Source: Trogon surrucura (taxonomy: Eukaryota; Chordata; Aves; Trogoniformes; Trogonidae). Taken from it: a stretch of 64,000 nt of DNA. This document shows positions 1 to 10,899 of this stretch, piece after piece. Within the stretch, counting starts at the first letter, position 1, and each line of letters begins with the position of its first letter. The notes under the pieces are model-generated. The model was given only the letters and a program-made list of their open reading frames with translations, was not told the DNA's origin and ran no database searches. The stretch lies in the NCBI GenBank assembly GCA_020746105.1, contig CM036658.1:32513099-32577098 (forward strand), read 5' to 3'. The position numbers were made by a program, and so were the translations under genes.

Positions 1-1382
1 GCTTTATCACACTGTGGACCAGCAAACTGCCATTCTCAAGAGTAAAAGCTGTTGCAGTCTTCTCATTGCAGCAATCCCTCCATCACTGTGTAGTTACATG
101 TTGAGCACAGTTCTCCGTGCTTTTACTTCTGTATAGCACACGTCAAGATTTTAAGGTTGTTTTTTGATTCAGAGCTTAGTTCAGCAAAGTGCAAAGTCTT
201 CTAGCTAGAGTGTGTCTTGAGGTGTCTTTTAGGGTGAGGTCCTCCCAAGTCTTGCATCGACATACATGTGGCTGCCTCCATTTAAAACTCTTACTGCGTA
301 GTATGAGATTAATATAGAGCTTTGAAGTCTCCTGGCATATGAAACCACAGTCTGTGGAGATCAGAGTAAAAGTGGCTACCTACTTGTTTTTTCCTTCAGT
401 GATAAGCATTTTGAAACCCTTTAATATTCAAACAGGTTTTTCCTTATCAATTTCTCTACCTTTGTGAGTTTAGTTTTTTTCTCTGTGACAATATTGTAGT
501 TCCTACCAGCTAAAAGCCAGCTTAGTTCATGCTATTTACTTGATAAAATCAAGCACTGGAAGTCAGACATGAATACAGTAGTTCATGTGTGAAAAAATGA
601 AAGGTGGGTAAATGAATAATTCATGCTTTCAAGTCACTGACCATGGGAAACCCCTAAGCCTTTCAGAAAGTATGTAGGTAAGGATATAATTATGTTTTAG
701 ACAATGTTATCATGCAGCTGCATGCAAATAATCAAAAAGTTTAGTTTTACAACTTGGTGATCTAAAAAAAAAAAAAATTGAATTGCTTCCGTAAGCTCTT
801 TACATCTCATTGAGTTAAGCATAGTTAACTCACTTCTGTTGGGAACACTTGGTGAGGATAAGGCTGTGGGCAGATGGGGTAATAATGTGTAATGCTAGGT
901 CAATGGCACATTACAGCATGCTCTTAGCATGCTGCAATCAACTTCTGAACTGTCTGCAGTGGATTTTTGAAGTACGACAGGTACTGTGACCAAAAGATGT
1001 TTAACTTACAAGAGCTCTGATAGTGGGCTCAATTAGTGGACTCTGAATGAGACTGTATTACTCTTCATGCATTGCCAGTGGTATTCCGGGGTTTCCCAAA
1101 ATATCGCCATGGTTTCACAGATTCTTTCCCGTCTTGAAGATCATTGCAGTAACTTTTTTCTATAGAGGCTTTGAAACAAGTTCTGCTGGCAAGAGCTGTC
1201 TGATGATTGGTATATTTCAGGCTTTTCCATGGAGCTGGCTTTTGCTGTCAATATTCAGAGGTTACAGAGTTCAGGATTGAGTAGCCTGTGACAGGAAGAC
1301 TTCTATACAGCATGTTTTTTACTCGAGATTTTATGCATAACTGTAGAATGAGTAACAATTTCTGAGAAATGTCACTTTGCAG
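1..1382 (+). other. SEMA6A: SEMA6A intron, 3' end only
   Basis: This is intron sequence leading to the acceptor at 1381-1382 (ctttgcag). I see no exon or recognisable transposon in it. It contains a 14-bp perfect palindrome at 711-724 that runs into an octamer-like ATGCAAAT at 722-729, and a 9-bp perfect hairpin at 914-934. The short open frame at 1047-1280 has no recognisable content. Confidence 0.7.
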
Positions 1383-1514
1383 CATCCCTGGCTCTGCAGT
1401 CTGTGCCTATGACATGCTTGACATCGCCAATGTATTTACTGGGAGATTCAAAGAACAGAAGTCTCCAGACTCCACATGGACACCAGTTCCTGACGAACGA
1501 GTTCCTAAACCCAG
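1383..1514 (+). CDS. SEMA6A: SEMA6A exon a (window exon 1): end of sema propeller
   Basis: The exon encodes [15 protein letters not shown], then a stretch containing [15 protein letters not shown] and ending [10 protein letters not shown]. This belongs to the late blades of the sema beta-propeller, the extracellular plexin-binding domain. The acceptor is ctttgcag at 1375-1382 and the donor is AG|gtatgt at 1515. The exon starts with the last base of a Ser codon and ends with two bases (AG) of an Arg codon completed by the next exon. A second AG at 1398-1399 could also serve as acceptor, but it would drop the conserved SIPGSAV residues. The match to the known SEMA6A sequence is nearly residue for residue. 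Confidence 0.95.
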
Positions 1515-4323
1515 GTATGTTTCATGTATAGTGGTACTGTTCTCTTCCTGCGTGCAAAACAGAGGGTTTTGATGATTTCAGCAGCCTTGTAAGGTGCAGG
1601 TACAATTGAAGTTACATGTTGTAGCTGTAAAATAGAAGTTGAGTTGCGTTTGGGTCTAAGGTATCCAAGTGTGAATTTTTCCACAAGATTTATGTAATGT
1701 GAGTCAGGCCAATGTCAGACCCACTTGGTCAGAATAATCTATCACTTAAGAGTGGTGTGAGTTCGACAAACTGGTTCAGTAATGGATGCATCTCATTAGG
1801 AAGCCTGTACCAGTTCTGCAGTTTGCTGTTCTGCAGGTCACATGCAATTTATATGACACAGAGAAAGCATCCTGGGGAGCAGAAAGCAGAATTCCATCAA
1901 AATGGAGATTTGGGGTACCTCATTCCTCCTATGCATTGTTTTCCCTGCTTCCACGTCCCTCTTGTTTGCCTGTGGCTCCCCTATTTCTCTCTCTTCGTAT
2001 TTCCTACAAGTACCCATTTTGTACAAGTTGCTGTTGACAGCCACTTGTTAACTCATTTACGCCAGTGGCATTTTGCTCTGAGAGTATGAGATGAGTGTAG
2101 GTAAAGCAAATTCATTTATCTCAGTCAAGCTCTGCCACTTTCATATATGTTTTTCATTGTTCGTGATATCTTACATAACTTCAAAACACAGCTGAAGCTC
2201 TGTGGTGGCAGCAAAGCTTCTGCCTAAATCCAAATCTGGCCCATCATGTTTTGGAATTGCCGAGTATAGTATTCCTATGCTGTTTTTATTCTGAAGTTGT
2301 CACTCACAAGAAGAGCCTGGAGATGACTGGAAAATCTGGTAAATGCTATGTCCATTTTCAGCCTGAGCCTTAGTAAGGCACCTGCTGGCACTATTGCTGG
2401 ATTTTCTTCTCCTTTTTGCAATGTTTCAACAACTTATTGCCTTGATGGGCTGCCTTGATAGTGCAGGGCTGCATGAAGGCTCCAAGGCTGTTTGCTTGGA
2501 ACTTGCTTAGATAGAGAGAATTGGCAGGAAAGGGGGAAAGGGGAAAGAGAAATCTTCTCTTTCAGTGGGAAGGAGGAGAAGAAAATTGCATTATGAGTTT
2601 GTGCGATGAGCCCGTAACAGATTAACAGTTATGATGAAGGTGAGGTAAAACTTCTAAGCTGCAGGAGATAGCATGAACTGACTCAGTGAACACTGTTTTG
2701 TGTAACATTTGGCCATCAATCTGCTTAATAGAAATAATAATTACTTCTAACTCATGTTGAAATGCATGAGGGGCACAAGACGTCTTTGAAATAAGGTCAT
2801 TTTTGTTTGGATATCTCAGTGTGGTGCAGAAACATTAGAGTTCCTATTGATCTTAACATTTCTCAGGAACATAGTGGAGCCTTTCATGGGCCTTTTTTGG
2901 CCAAGGTGCACAGCAGGGTTTATTTGGTTTTATGTTTACTTGATTAAACCAGTTTTGAGATTATAACAGGATTAATCCAATCATGTGATTAAGATTTAGG
3001 AGGAAATAGGCCTGCAGATTAGATGTGCAGGAACCCTAGGCACCACAGTGCCAGAAGGCATAGGCTGCTCTCTAGAGTTCTCTGGGAATGTCACTTTCTG
3101 AATCATTGCCTTTGCAAGGACCTGGGAGATCGGTTGATGCCCTTGTTTTCTCCTTCTTCCCCTCTGTTACTAGTTCTGTATGCGATTACAGGACAACTGA
3201 AATATTTTGGATATGAAGAGACAGAGCACACAGTCTCTGCATGTAGTGTTCTTTGTGCAGCTGTGTGGGACCAGACTCATTGACTAAGCTAGTCCCCTCC
3301 AGTCCCATGATACCTTCCTATATAACAGTTAATTACCTAAGGTTTGAATATTTATCTAAATCTGAGTGACAAACATGATAGGAGCAGGACTACATTTTGT
3401 TCAAGTTGGCGTTACTCCATTTCTGTCAGTGGCTCTACCCATGTCAGAGCAGATGAAAACGGGATGCTGCAATATTCTTATGAGTGGGTGGTCCATCTTT
3501 CACCTTCCACTTTCCTGTTGCCTCAGAAGCTTGAAGAATCATAATTCTCTAGGAAATGGGATCAAATGAACCTTTTGTTGGAGAAAATAACCCACAAAAT
3601 ATCAATAACAGACAAAGCATTTTGCTGATTCCTGTGTAGAGATTACCTGTCCTCACAGGAGGGTTAAGTTACTTCTGAGGAGCAGGGCAGATTTTAGGAA
3701 TGAGGTAAACAGGTTTCCATTTGAGTTATCAGAGAATGGTTAGATAACATCTCAGTGAAAGTCCTCACTGAGCTTCCATGCTTAAAATCATCTCACCTAA
3801 ATTGTAAGCGGGATAAAAGCAATGTTTACATGGATTCTTGCTGGGTTGTCTTCTCCAATAGCCAGCTTTCTACCAGACAGGACTGAAAGCATCATTCTTT
3901 CACACATGATAAAAAAAATGAACTTCTTTCTGTATGTTAGGGATTGCTTTTATTCCTGGAGAGAGCAGTCAACTAGGCAAGCTAGAGATCAGAAAGCAAC
4001 TTTGTCAGTGGTCAGCATCAAGCCAAATGCACACTTGCAGTGATTAGGTTCCATGTGAGCCAGTGAACTACAAACTGTTTATGTCACACTACTGCTGAAG
4101 AAATGTCTTTGTGATTTTAAGTGACATGTTAGGTCTTTTTGAGTGGAGGACAGAGCAGGATTTTAGGCTTCCCCTGAGGGGCTGAACAAGTCTACTAGAC
4201 TTTTCAGTCTTCCATTTAAACTCTTGTAATGCGCATCATGTTTCACTGAGGGCCTCGTTACAAAAGGAGACTTGCACTAGGCATAAAATAAGTGTTCTGG
4301 CTTTACCCTCTTGTTTTATTTAG
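1515..4323 (+). other. SEMA6A: SEMA6A intron between exons 1 and 2
   Basis: This 2.8-kb intron is bounded by gtatgt and a ttatttag acceptor. I see no additional exon, transposon or strong repeat. The open frame at 1712-2089 has no domain-like content and probably arose by chance. Confidence 0.8.
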
Positions 4324-4479
4324 GCCCGGCTGCTGTGCTGGCTCTACATCATTAGAAAAATACGTAACCTCTAATGAGTTCCCGGATGATACTCTGAACT
4401 TCATCAAAACACATCCACTGATGGACGAGGCTGTACCTTCCATTGTCAATCGACCCTGGTTCCTGAGAACAATGGTCAG
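4324..4479 (+). CDS. SEMA6A: SEMA6A exon b (window exon 2): sema domain
   Basis: The exon encodes the segment beginning [13 protein letters not shown] and continuing through [18 protein letters not shown] to [10 protein letters not shown]. The Cys-Cys pair and the [10 protein letters not shown] stretch are highly conserved in vertebrate semaphorins. The acceptor AG is at 4322-4323. The donor is AG|gtacgt at 4480. Translation could appear to run on past it, but ending at 4479 is required to join the next exon as Arg-Tyr-Arg-Leu-Thr-Lys. Length is 156 nt, with both ends splitting a codon after its second base. Confidence 0.96.
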
Positions 4480-5916
4480 GTACGTACCTCCAAGTGGACT
4501 CTTGTCCTCATCGTAGCTGTCAAGTTGTGCTAATAGTCTTGCTCAGAGAATTCAAACTCTGTAAACGTCCTTGGTGTGCTGGGCATGAATCCAGCTAGGA
4601 GTGGTGGCAGTGCTGAGCAGATGCTGAAGAGCTCCCTGAGCGGTTTTCAAGATAGGAAAAAGCCTTGGTCCTCTCCAGTCACACTCGGCCGAAACCGGAT
4701 CTTGGAGGAAATGCTGTGTGGGGAAGGTTGACCTGCCTGTTGGCTTACGGGTCAGTGTCTGAGACAGCTCTGTAGAAAACGCTGGACAAGGATCAGAACA
4801 CAGCCCAGGGGTATGTACACAAAATACAAACATGTCTGCCAGGATGTGTTCACAGGATATGAAGAAGTTCTGTCAGAATATGTATTGGTATGTTTTAGTG
4901 TTTACAGAAGTATACAGGCAGAAGTAATCACATAATCTGTATCCTTTCTATGGCAACAAGAGAAAAATAATAGTGAAGAGATTTGAACAAAGACTCATAA
5001 ATCAGCAGGCTTCAAATACCCTTCCTAACAAAATGCATTCCCACTCCTTGATGTGGTCACTATACTACTTATCTACCCTCCAGTTGTGAACAGAATAATG
5101 TGACTAACTTCTGGTGTATTTTCCTCTCTTCCTCTGTACAAGGGTAGAGTTTTGTGCCAGGAAGTGTTTAGCTCTGGAAGGGTCTGGCTTAGTTTTAAGT
5201 AATGTATCTTCTGTCAGGTTTTCTGTCAGGTTCTGTACCTCCAACCAAAGACAAGAGCAGCAAGTTCTGCAGAGCACTTTCCTTCGGTTGCCAGCACCAG
5301 ACAACTGGTACCAGACCACCAGTACTCATTTTCAATGAATTGTGTCATGCCAGGATTTAATATTATCTCACACTGAACTCATTTAGTGGCAGTTGTGTGG
5401 TTATTTTTAGTGAGGTAAAATGATGTTTAGTGTCTCGCTATTGCACGAGCATAGCTTTCCTTGCCAAAAAAACCCCTCAGAGCTAGATCAGTTATTATTA
5501 CAGCTGCTTTTACTGTGACAGAACTTGAAATTAAAAAAAAAAAAAAAAAAAATCTAACACTGTGCTGATTTTCTTTCCTTGCCTGAAGAAGTCACCAAGC
5601 TAGTAGTTTGCTTTTGATGGTAAGGATAATTCCTAAATGGCCTCAGACTCTTAGCATCCCTTCAGCTTTCTGCTAGCACTTCTGCTAGTTATTGGATATA
5701 TGGATGTGCAGACAAACACACAAAAATTCCCTGTAGTTTGGGGACCCAAACTGGTATGTTCTGTGTTGACTTATAGGGTTATTCAGCTAGGAAAAGTGCT
5801 TAAATATGTTATATGGTCATTAGAAGGCTACCACATGGTTACGTGAAGTGGAAAAAGTGATAGAATAAATGGCAATCTAATCCCTAGTGATGCAAAGTGC
5901 CATATTGTTATTCTAG
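4480..5916 (+). other. SEMA6A: SEMA6A intron between exons 2 and 3
   Basis: This 1.4-kb intron has an uninterrupted A run at about 5532-5551 and no other recognisable element. A near-duplicated ttctgtcaggtt motif sits at about 5211-5231. Confidence 0.8.
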
Positions 5917-6093
5917 GTATCGCCTAACCAAAATTGCTGTGGACTCTGCTGCCGGGCCGTATCAAAACTACACCGTGGTTTTCTTGGGATCGGAAAAGGG
6001 AATCATCTTGAAGTTCTTGGCACGGACAGGAAACAGTGGTTTCCTAAACGACAGCCTTTTCCTGGAGGAGATGAACATTTACAATCCTGAAAA
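5917..6093 (+). CDS. SEMA6A: SEMA6A exon c (window exon 3): sema domain
   Basis: The exon encodes YRLTKIAVDSAAGPYQ followed by an NYT glycosylation sequon, VVFLGSEKGIILKF, and FLEEMNIYNPEK. The TVVFLGSEKG type motif is a canonical semaphorin propeller strand. The acceptor is ttctag at 5911-5916 and the donor is AA|gtgtgt at 6094. The last Lys codon is split two bases to one. Reading past the donor into the intron gives unrelated residues, so the border is clear. Confidence 0.96.
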
Positions 6094-6821
6094 GTGTGTA
6101 TCTCATTCTTTGTACTCATGTATGGGTGACTTTGAACTTCCGATTTCCCAGAGAGTAGGTTGTCCCACGAAAGGGAAGTGGTTGGAGAAGCCAAGTTTTC
6201 TGGCTAATTTTAAATTGTTTGAGGAGGGGATGTCTGCTTATCAGTCTCTACATTGCAATAAGGTATTTTTGGTTCAGTATGTGTAGAAAACAGCCCATCC
6301 TGTGCAGCAGTTGATGGATAATTAAAAGTGAAATTGTGCAAAGGAAGATTAATTTTCTAATCCTATGAAAAAAAACCTGATTCCTCTCCAAATAACTCAA
6401 CAACCAACAAGCTGCTCTCCAAGGAAAATTTCCCACATTTCAGCTTTCCTCAAATATGCCTAACGGGGCTTTGAAGTGGGTCATAATCGTGCAGAAATTT
6501 CAGCTACTTTGAGTGCTGGAGAAGAATAAACACAAAAAATGAAGGGCCCTCAGAAAGCTTGTCTGGTGTGCCGTCTCTCTCCACTTCTTATTCCCTTACC
6601 CCATGCATTTTTAATACTTGCTTATATGTCTGTCAGTGTTTTTAGTGGCTATTGTGTGTTCTTTTTCCTTGGCTTGTTCAATTCTACCTTTTTCCGGGTT
6701 TATTTGTGGGAGTTTTTTGGGCTGTTTTTTTTTTTTTTTCCCAGCTTGAGGAATCATTCCATTTTCATTTGGTTTCCCAGCAGAACTCATTTACAGCCTT
6801 ATCACGCTTTTTTCAAACCAG
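6094..6821 (+). other. SEMA6A: SEMA6A intron between exons 3 and 4
   Basis: This is a short intron of 728 nt. It carries a long T tract at about 6725-6739 within the upstream part of the acceptor region. The open frames that cover it (6539-7147 and 6652-7236) are exon readings that run through intron sequence. Confidence 0.8.
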
Positions 6822-6962
6822 GTGCAGCTACGACGGTGTGGAGGACAAGCGTATCGTGGGCATGCAGCTTGACAAGCCCAGCAGCGCCCTGTACGTCGCT
6901 TTCTCCACCTGTGTCATCAAGGTTCCCCTGGGACGTTGCGAGCGTCACGGCAAATGCAAAAA
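6822..6962 (+). CDS. SEMA6A: SEMA6A exon d (window exon 4): sema end and start of PSI
   Basis: The exon encodes CSYDGVEDKRIVGMQLD, then SSALYVAFSTCVIKVPL, then GRCERHGKCKK. It closes the sema propeller and opens the PSI (plexin-semaphorin-integrin) cysteine module that follows it in all semaphorins. The acceptor is aaaccag at 6815-6821 and the donor is AA|gtacgc at 6963. The following intron is only 100 nt, so this exon and the next are spliced across a very short gap. Confidence 0.96.
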
Positions 6963-7062
6963 GTACGCATTTTTCTGGTGGCTTTTGGAAGCCGCGCACA
7001 CAGGATGTGGGCAAGGCAGGAGCACTCATGAGTGCCACCTTCTTGTGCTTTTCTTTCTCAAG

Positions 7063-7143
7063 GGCCTGCATAGCATCCAGAGACCCTTACTGCGGATGGG
7101 TGAAGGAGAGCGGAGCGTGCACACAGCTGGTCCTTGGCTCCAA
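7063..7143 (+). CDS. SEMA6A: SEMA6A exon e (window exon 5): PSI domain
   Basis: The exon encodes ACIASRDPYCGWVKESGAC and then about seven further residues ending LGSK. The DPYCGW signature identifies the PSI domain core, a small disulfide-bonded module that positions the sema domain relative to the stalk. The acceptor is ctttctcaag at 7053-7062 and the donor is AA|gtgagt at 7144, a near-consensus donor. Length is 81 nt. The residue after the preceding Lys-Lys is Ala here, where mammals typically have Thr. Confidence 0.95.
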
Positions 7144-8798
7144 GTGAGTAAAGGGCTCTGGTTGGACGGGCCATCAAGCTCCGGCAGTGGCGCCAAGCGG
7201 TCTTGGGCTGAGCTATTTGAAACATGGGGCTCTTAGGAAAGGAAAAATGTGGGAAGTGTTTGTATCTAGCTTATTTGCATTCGCCCCTGAAATGCCTCCA
7301 TAAATTCTTTTTGATGTGAACTCTCAGTTGATTGGAAACTGCTGAAAGAGGGGGAAGAAGAGAATGAAAGAGCTTTGCTAAGGTCCGCATGTTATTGAAA
7401 GGATGGAACTGGACGGGTGTGTCTGGACCAGCCCACACTGGAGCCATCACTGCTGATTAAAGAGGCAATAGAATCCAAATTAAATTACTGAAGCAATTTG
7501 TCCACTGAAAACAAAACCAGTCCTAATTTACTGTGCGTTACTAAGAGGAATCACAGAGCACAGCAAGAGCTTAAAGCAGATTCAGAGAAGTGCTGGATCT
7601 CCCCTTGCTTAACAGTAGAATTTAATTATTTTATAATAATGAAAGTCTGTGAAAGGTTTGTTTAAGTGTGGTTACTAAAGCCTCCTTGCAGGGAGCAGAA
7701 CCACTTCAGAGCTCTCATTTCTTAGCCACATCTGATACACCTCGTACTTACCCACTCTGAGGTACAGCTGTATTTTCAAGGTTGTGATGGCAGTACACCA
7801 CAAGCATCATACAACCTTGACATACAACCTTGACATACAACCTTGAAGCTGGCCCTTCTTAACCCTGCTTCTGTACAGGTCTTCAGTGGGTGAGTTACCA
7901 TGCTCATACTTGTGTCCTCTCTTCAACAAGCTATTTCAATCCAGAGCATGTGTGAAGATGTCTGATGAACTTCTAAACTGGCCAACAGGAGGCAGAGACG
8001 TTAGATGCCCTCCTGGAGTAGATGACAGTTGAGTGGGAGTTTTAAGAACATGGAGTAGGAAATGAGGTGCCTGCAAGGGTAAATATGCCTCAAGAGCAGA
8101 ATCCTAAGTAATGTAGACAAGGGCTTGTGTTGGAGGTTTTCCAAGGGTCTTGTCAATCACCTTTGACCGTACAGGAAGTTGGAGGAACAGCTTCCCTGAT
8201 TATCCAAAAATCACAGGCAGAACTTAGGAGTGTAAACTGGTCATGTCAGCTAGAAAAGCTTGTGAGTGTTTTTCAAGAGAGCCCCTTGAGTTGAATGGAA
8301 TGCCTTCTGCAGGCTGGGCCTTACACCTTGCAGCTTTGTCCAGCCCGGTACCTGAGTGGCTGCTGAAATGCAGGTTATCTTCCTCCAGCACAGTACCTGC
8401 CCTATGGGTTATCTTCCTTCTCACATCAACGTATCGGTGCAGTGTATCTGATGTATGGACCAGTCAAGGTATGATCCTTGATAATATATAATGTTCCTGA
8501 TAGCATGTATTATAGAATTAACAGTTTGAAAAATAGGAACCTGCTTGCCCCTATTGACAAAAAGGCATGCAGTGAGTTTAGAAGTAATAATAAAATGACA
8601 AAGCATCATCAGAAGCCAAGAAATCATTAAGCAATGACAAATAACTGAAATGTCTGTGTTGCAGTTTTTCAGCCTTTGTGGGGAAGTTTCAAAGAAATGG
8701 CCATTTTCATGGTGGAGCTTCATTTCAATTGCACATGTGATGACTTCTTTATGGTTGTGACTGTTGTTATTCATAATGTTTTGTTTCTTTCTATTTAG
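7144..8798 (+). other. SEMA6A: SEMA6A intron between exons 5 and 6
   Basis: This 1.65-kb intron contains three perfect copies of a 13-bp unit at 7808-7846. I see no other identifiable element. Confidence 0.75.
7808..7846. repeat. 13-bp tandem repeat, three copies
   Basis: CATACAACCTTGA is repeated three times head to tail at 7808-7820, 7821-7833 and 7834-7846 without mismatch. It is a small minisatellite-like array inside an intron and is probably length-polymorphic. No function is suggested. Confidence 0.95.
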
Positions 8799-8857
8799 AC
8801 TAGCATTTGAACAGGACATAGAACATGGCAATACAGATGGCCTGGGTGACTGCCAAA
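8799..8857 (+). CDS. SEMA6A: SEMA6A exon f (window exon 6): post-PSI stalk
   Basis: The exon encodes LAFEQDIEHGNTDGLGDCQ, matching the SEMA6A segment that follows the PSI domain. The acceptor is tatttag at 8792-8798 and the donor is A|gtaagc at 8858. Length is 59 nt. This exon changes the splice phase: it begins with one base of a codon and also ends with one base, so all later introns interrupt codons after the first base. That shared phase is what lets the next small exons be skipped without a frameshift. Confidence 0.94.
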
Positions 8858-10696
8858 GTAAGCAAAGCTTTTACCCTCTATTTACCACGTGTCACAGCAT
8901 CCTTCTGAAATGCCTCAAATCACCATTACCTGTGGGGCATTCTTTTGTAGCATTGTGAGCCACAACAGGAACAGCAACTGTGGCTAACAATGCAGATTCA
9001 GAAGAGGAACGGTTGTTTAAACGTGTTTAAAGAAAATTGCCCAGTTGATGTGATTTATACAAACACCAGACTTAAAAGCAGTTATGTAGTGAGAAAAACT
9101 CAGTTCTAGGGGATAATGACTTTAGCAATGGCATAATGAATTGGGTGTTTATTGTCTTTTCTAGGCGTGGTGGTTGGGTTGTTTATGTAGATGTACAGAA
9201 GTGACTTGATTTCTTGGTGTAGACTGTGACTTGGTCTACATTCCCATGCAGGAAAGGGAGACAATGAAATATATCTTTGGATATGGATCAAGCTTTGGAT
9301 GTGGATCAAGAAGTAGGAACTGTTTAGTTTGTGAATCTTAGTGAATTTTACACACAGGCTGGACAACACAGTGGTATTAAGTGGTCAGGCACTACTGACC
9401 CTGCTCTGGAAATTTAGGTACTGACAGTGTGAGTTGGGAGCTTAAACACAGTCTTTAAGCATTTGCATTTTGCACTGAGGTGCTTGAAAGTACACAGCTT
9501 GCACTGCATGCAAAGGAACTTTGCATGCTGATTTCTGAGCCTTCAGGAATACCAACATCTGTGTTCAGGACAGCCCTCATTCCAAATGTTCTTGCCAAGG
9601 TTGGTTTAATTCTGAGCCCCAAATATTATTTATAAACTTTATGAAGCCAGGAATCACATACTTTTTGGTGCAATTTGCACTGATGCCTGTAGATGCAATA
9701 AAACTGCTGAAGCTGAGGAAGTAATGTACAGTGAGAGAGTCATTACTTTTGGAGTACAGAGCAAAATAGCAGGGGGCTAGAGTGTGCTGTGGGATACAGT
9801 GCAGGCCAGCTGCTCTGGAAAAAGCCGCCTTATGCTTTGTTGCATCCTCATTCAAATGCAATTTATTACTACGATCACTGTACATAAGGGAGTACAAGGA
9901 TTTCAGCCTCTGCATCCCCCCCATCTCACCTACACCCCCTTCTGCTTCTGCCCTAAGATAGGGTTATGCAGGCTGGCTCTTAAGCTTTTTGAAGGAGGTG
10001 CACAAACAGTCCCTCCTGTGCTCCCTTTGAAATGGGTTAGCACCAAAATCAGGTCAGTTCCCAGCTGGTGCAACTTTGCCCTTTTCAGCCATTTCTGCTC
10101 TTCGTGGGCAAATAGGTTAAGACAGGAGTGGAATGTACCTGATATCAGTTAAATATAAAAGAAAGGTAGGAAATTATTCAGAAACAGAACATTGTGCTCA
10201 CGGAGGGAGATCTGCTCCTGTGCAGAGAGCAACAAAGCCCATACCCTGCTTAAATCCCTCTTTAGCCCCGAATGATGCGTTGAACTTTGACACTGCACAG
10301 GGGTAGACTTCGCTCCCTGCTAACCCAGATGATCTTATTACTTCATGTGGTCTTGAGTCATATATATCAGCTTTGTCCTCATTGACTCATGTTGCTGGCT
10401 GCATCACTTGTAGTGCCTTGTGTTTAATTAGGACTTGATCTTGCACAGAAGGCCATGGCAAGGAGGATGCTGGCCTTCACACTTCTTGTCCCTTGCACAA
10501 GGGCTGGTCATGAACACTTTCAAAGTCAGACTTTGGTTTTGAGTATGTCTGAATATTAGTTTTGCCTAGGTCCTCAGAGTACTAATCGCATACATATAAA
10601 TATGAGCTGAAGCATAAAAGGTTGCTAGCAGCAAACTATTAAAAAGATAAAAATGGCAGAGAAATAATTATTTTTCCCGTGTTATTTGTCTTTCAG
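8858..10696 (+). other. SEMA6A: SEMA6A intron between exons 6 and 7
   Basis: This 1.8-kb intron shows no identifiable transposon or additional exon. A degenerate pair of similar units (ggatatggatcaagctttggatgtggatcaag) lies at about 9278-9310. Confidence 0.7.
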
Positions 10697-10717
10697 ATTC
10701 CTTCGTAGCCCTGAATG
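10697..10717 (+). CDS. SEMA6A: SEMA6A microexon g (window exon 7, 21 nt)
   Basis: This 21-nt exon encodes NSFVALN plus the first base of a Gly codon. The acceptor is tctttcag at 10689-10696 and the donor is G|gtaagg at 10718, close to consensus. The residues match the SEMA6A stalk exactly, continuing from GDCQ of the previous exon. It is far too short to be found by open-frame length; it is supported by the split-codon fit on both sides. Microexons of this size often depend on neural splicing factors, but no such regulation is shown here. Confidence 0.93.
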
Positions 10718-10848
10718 GTAAGGAAGCTCTTAGTTTCATTATTTACTGACAGCAAATCCATTTTGGAGGAATCACTTCTTACCAACTTTTAAGTATTTTC
10801 ATAGTTTTGTTTTGTTTAATGTTTCTTACCAATTTATTTCATTTATAG

Positions 10849-10899
10849 ACATTTCAACTGCTTCACCTGATCATGAAATGTCTTACAACACAGTGTATG
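10849..10899 (+). CDS. SEMA6A: SEMA6A cassette exon h (window exon 8, 51 nt)
   Basis: The exon encodes DISTASPDHEMSYNTVY, with an acceptor tttatag at 10842-10848 and a weaker donor G|gtcagt at 10900. It lies only 131 nt after the microexon. Both borders interrupt a codon after the first base and the length is 51 nt, so inclusion adds 17 residues and skipping leaves the frame intact. From memory, mammalian SEMA6A isoforms differ by an insert closely resembling this one, so I read it as the conserved alternative exon. It lengthens the extracellular stalk between the PSI domain and the membrane. Whether it is used in this species needs RNA data. Confidence 0.85.

Noticed and set aside
6539-7236. 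Two overlapping open frames of about 200 codons
   Set aside because: Each is a read-through of SEMA6A exon and intron sequence. The real coding parts are 6822-6962 and 7063-7143.
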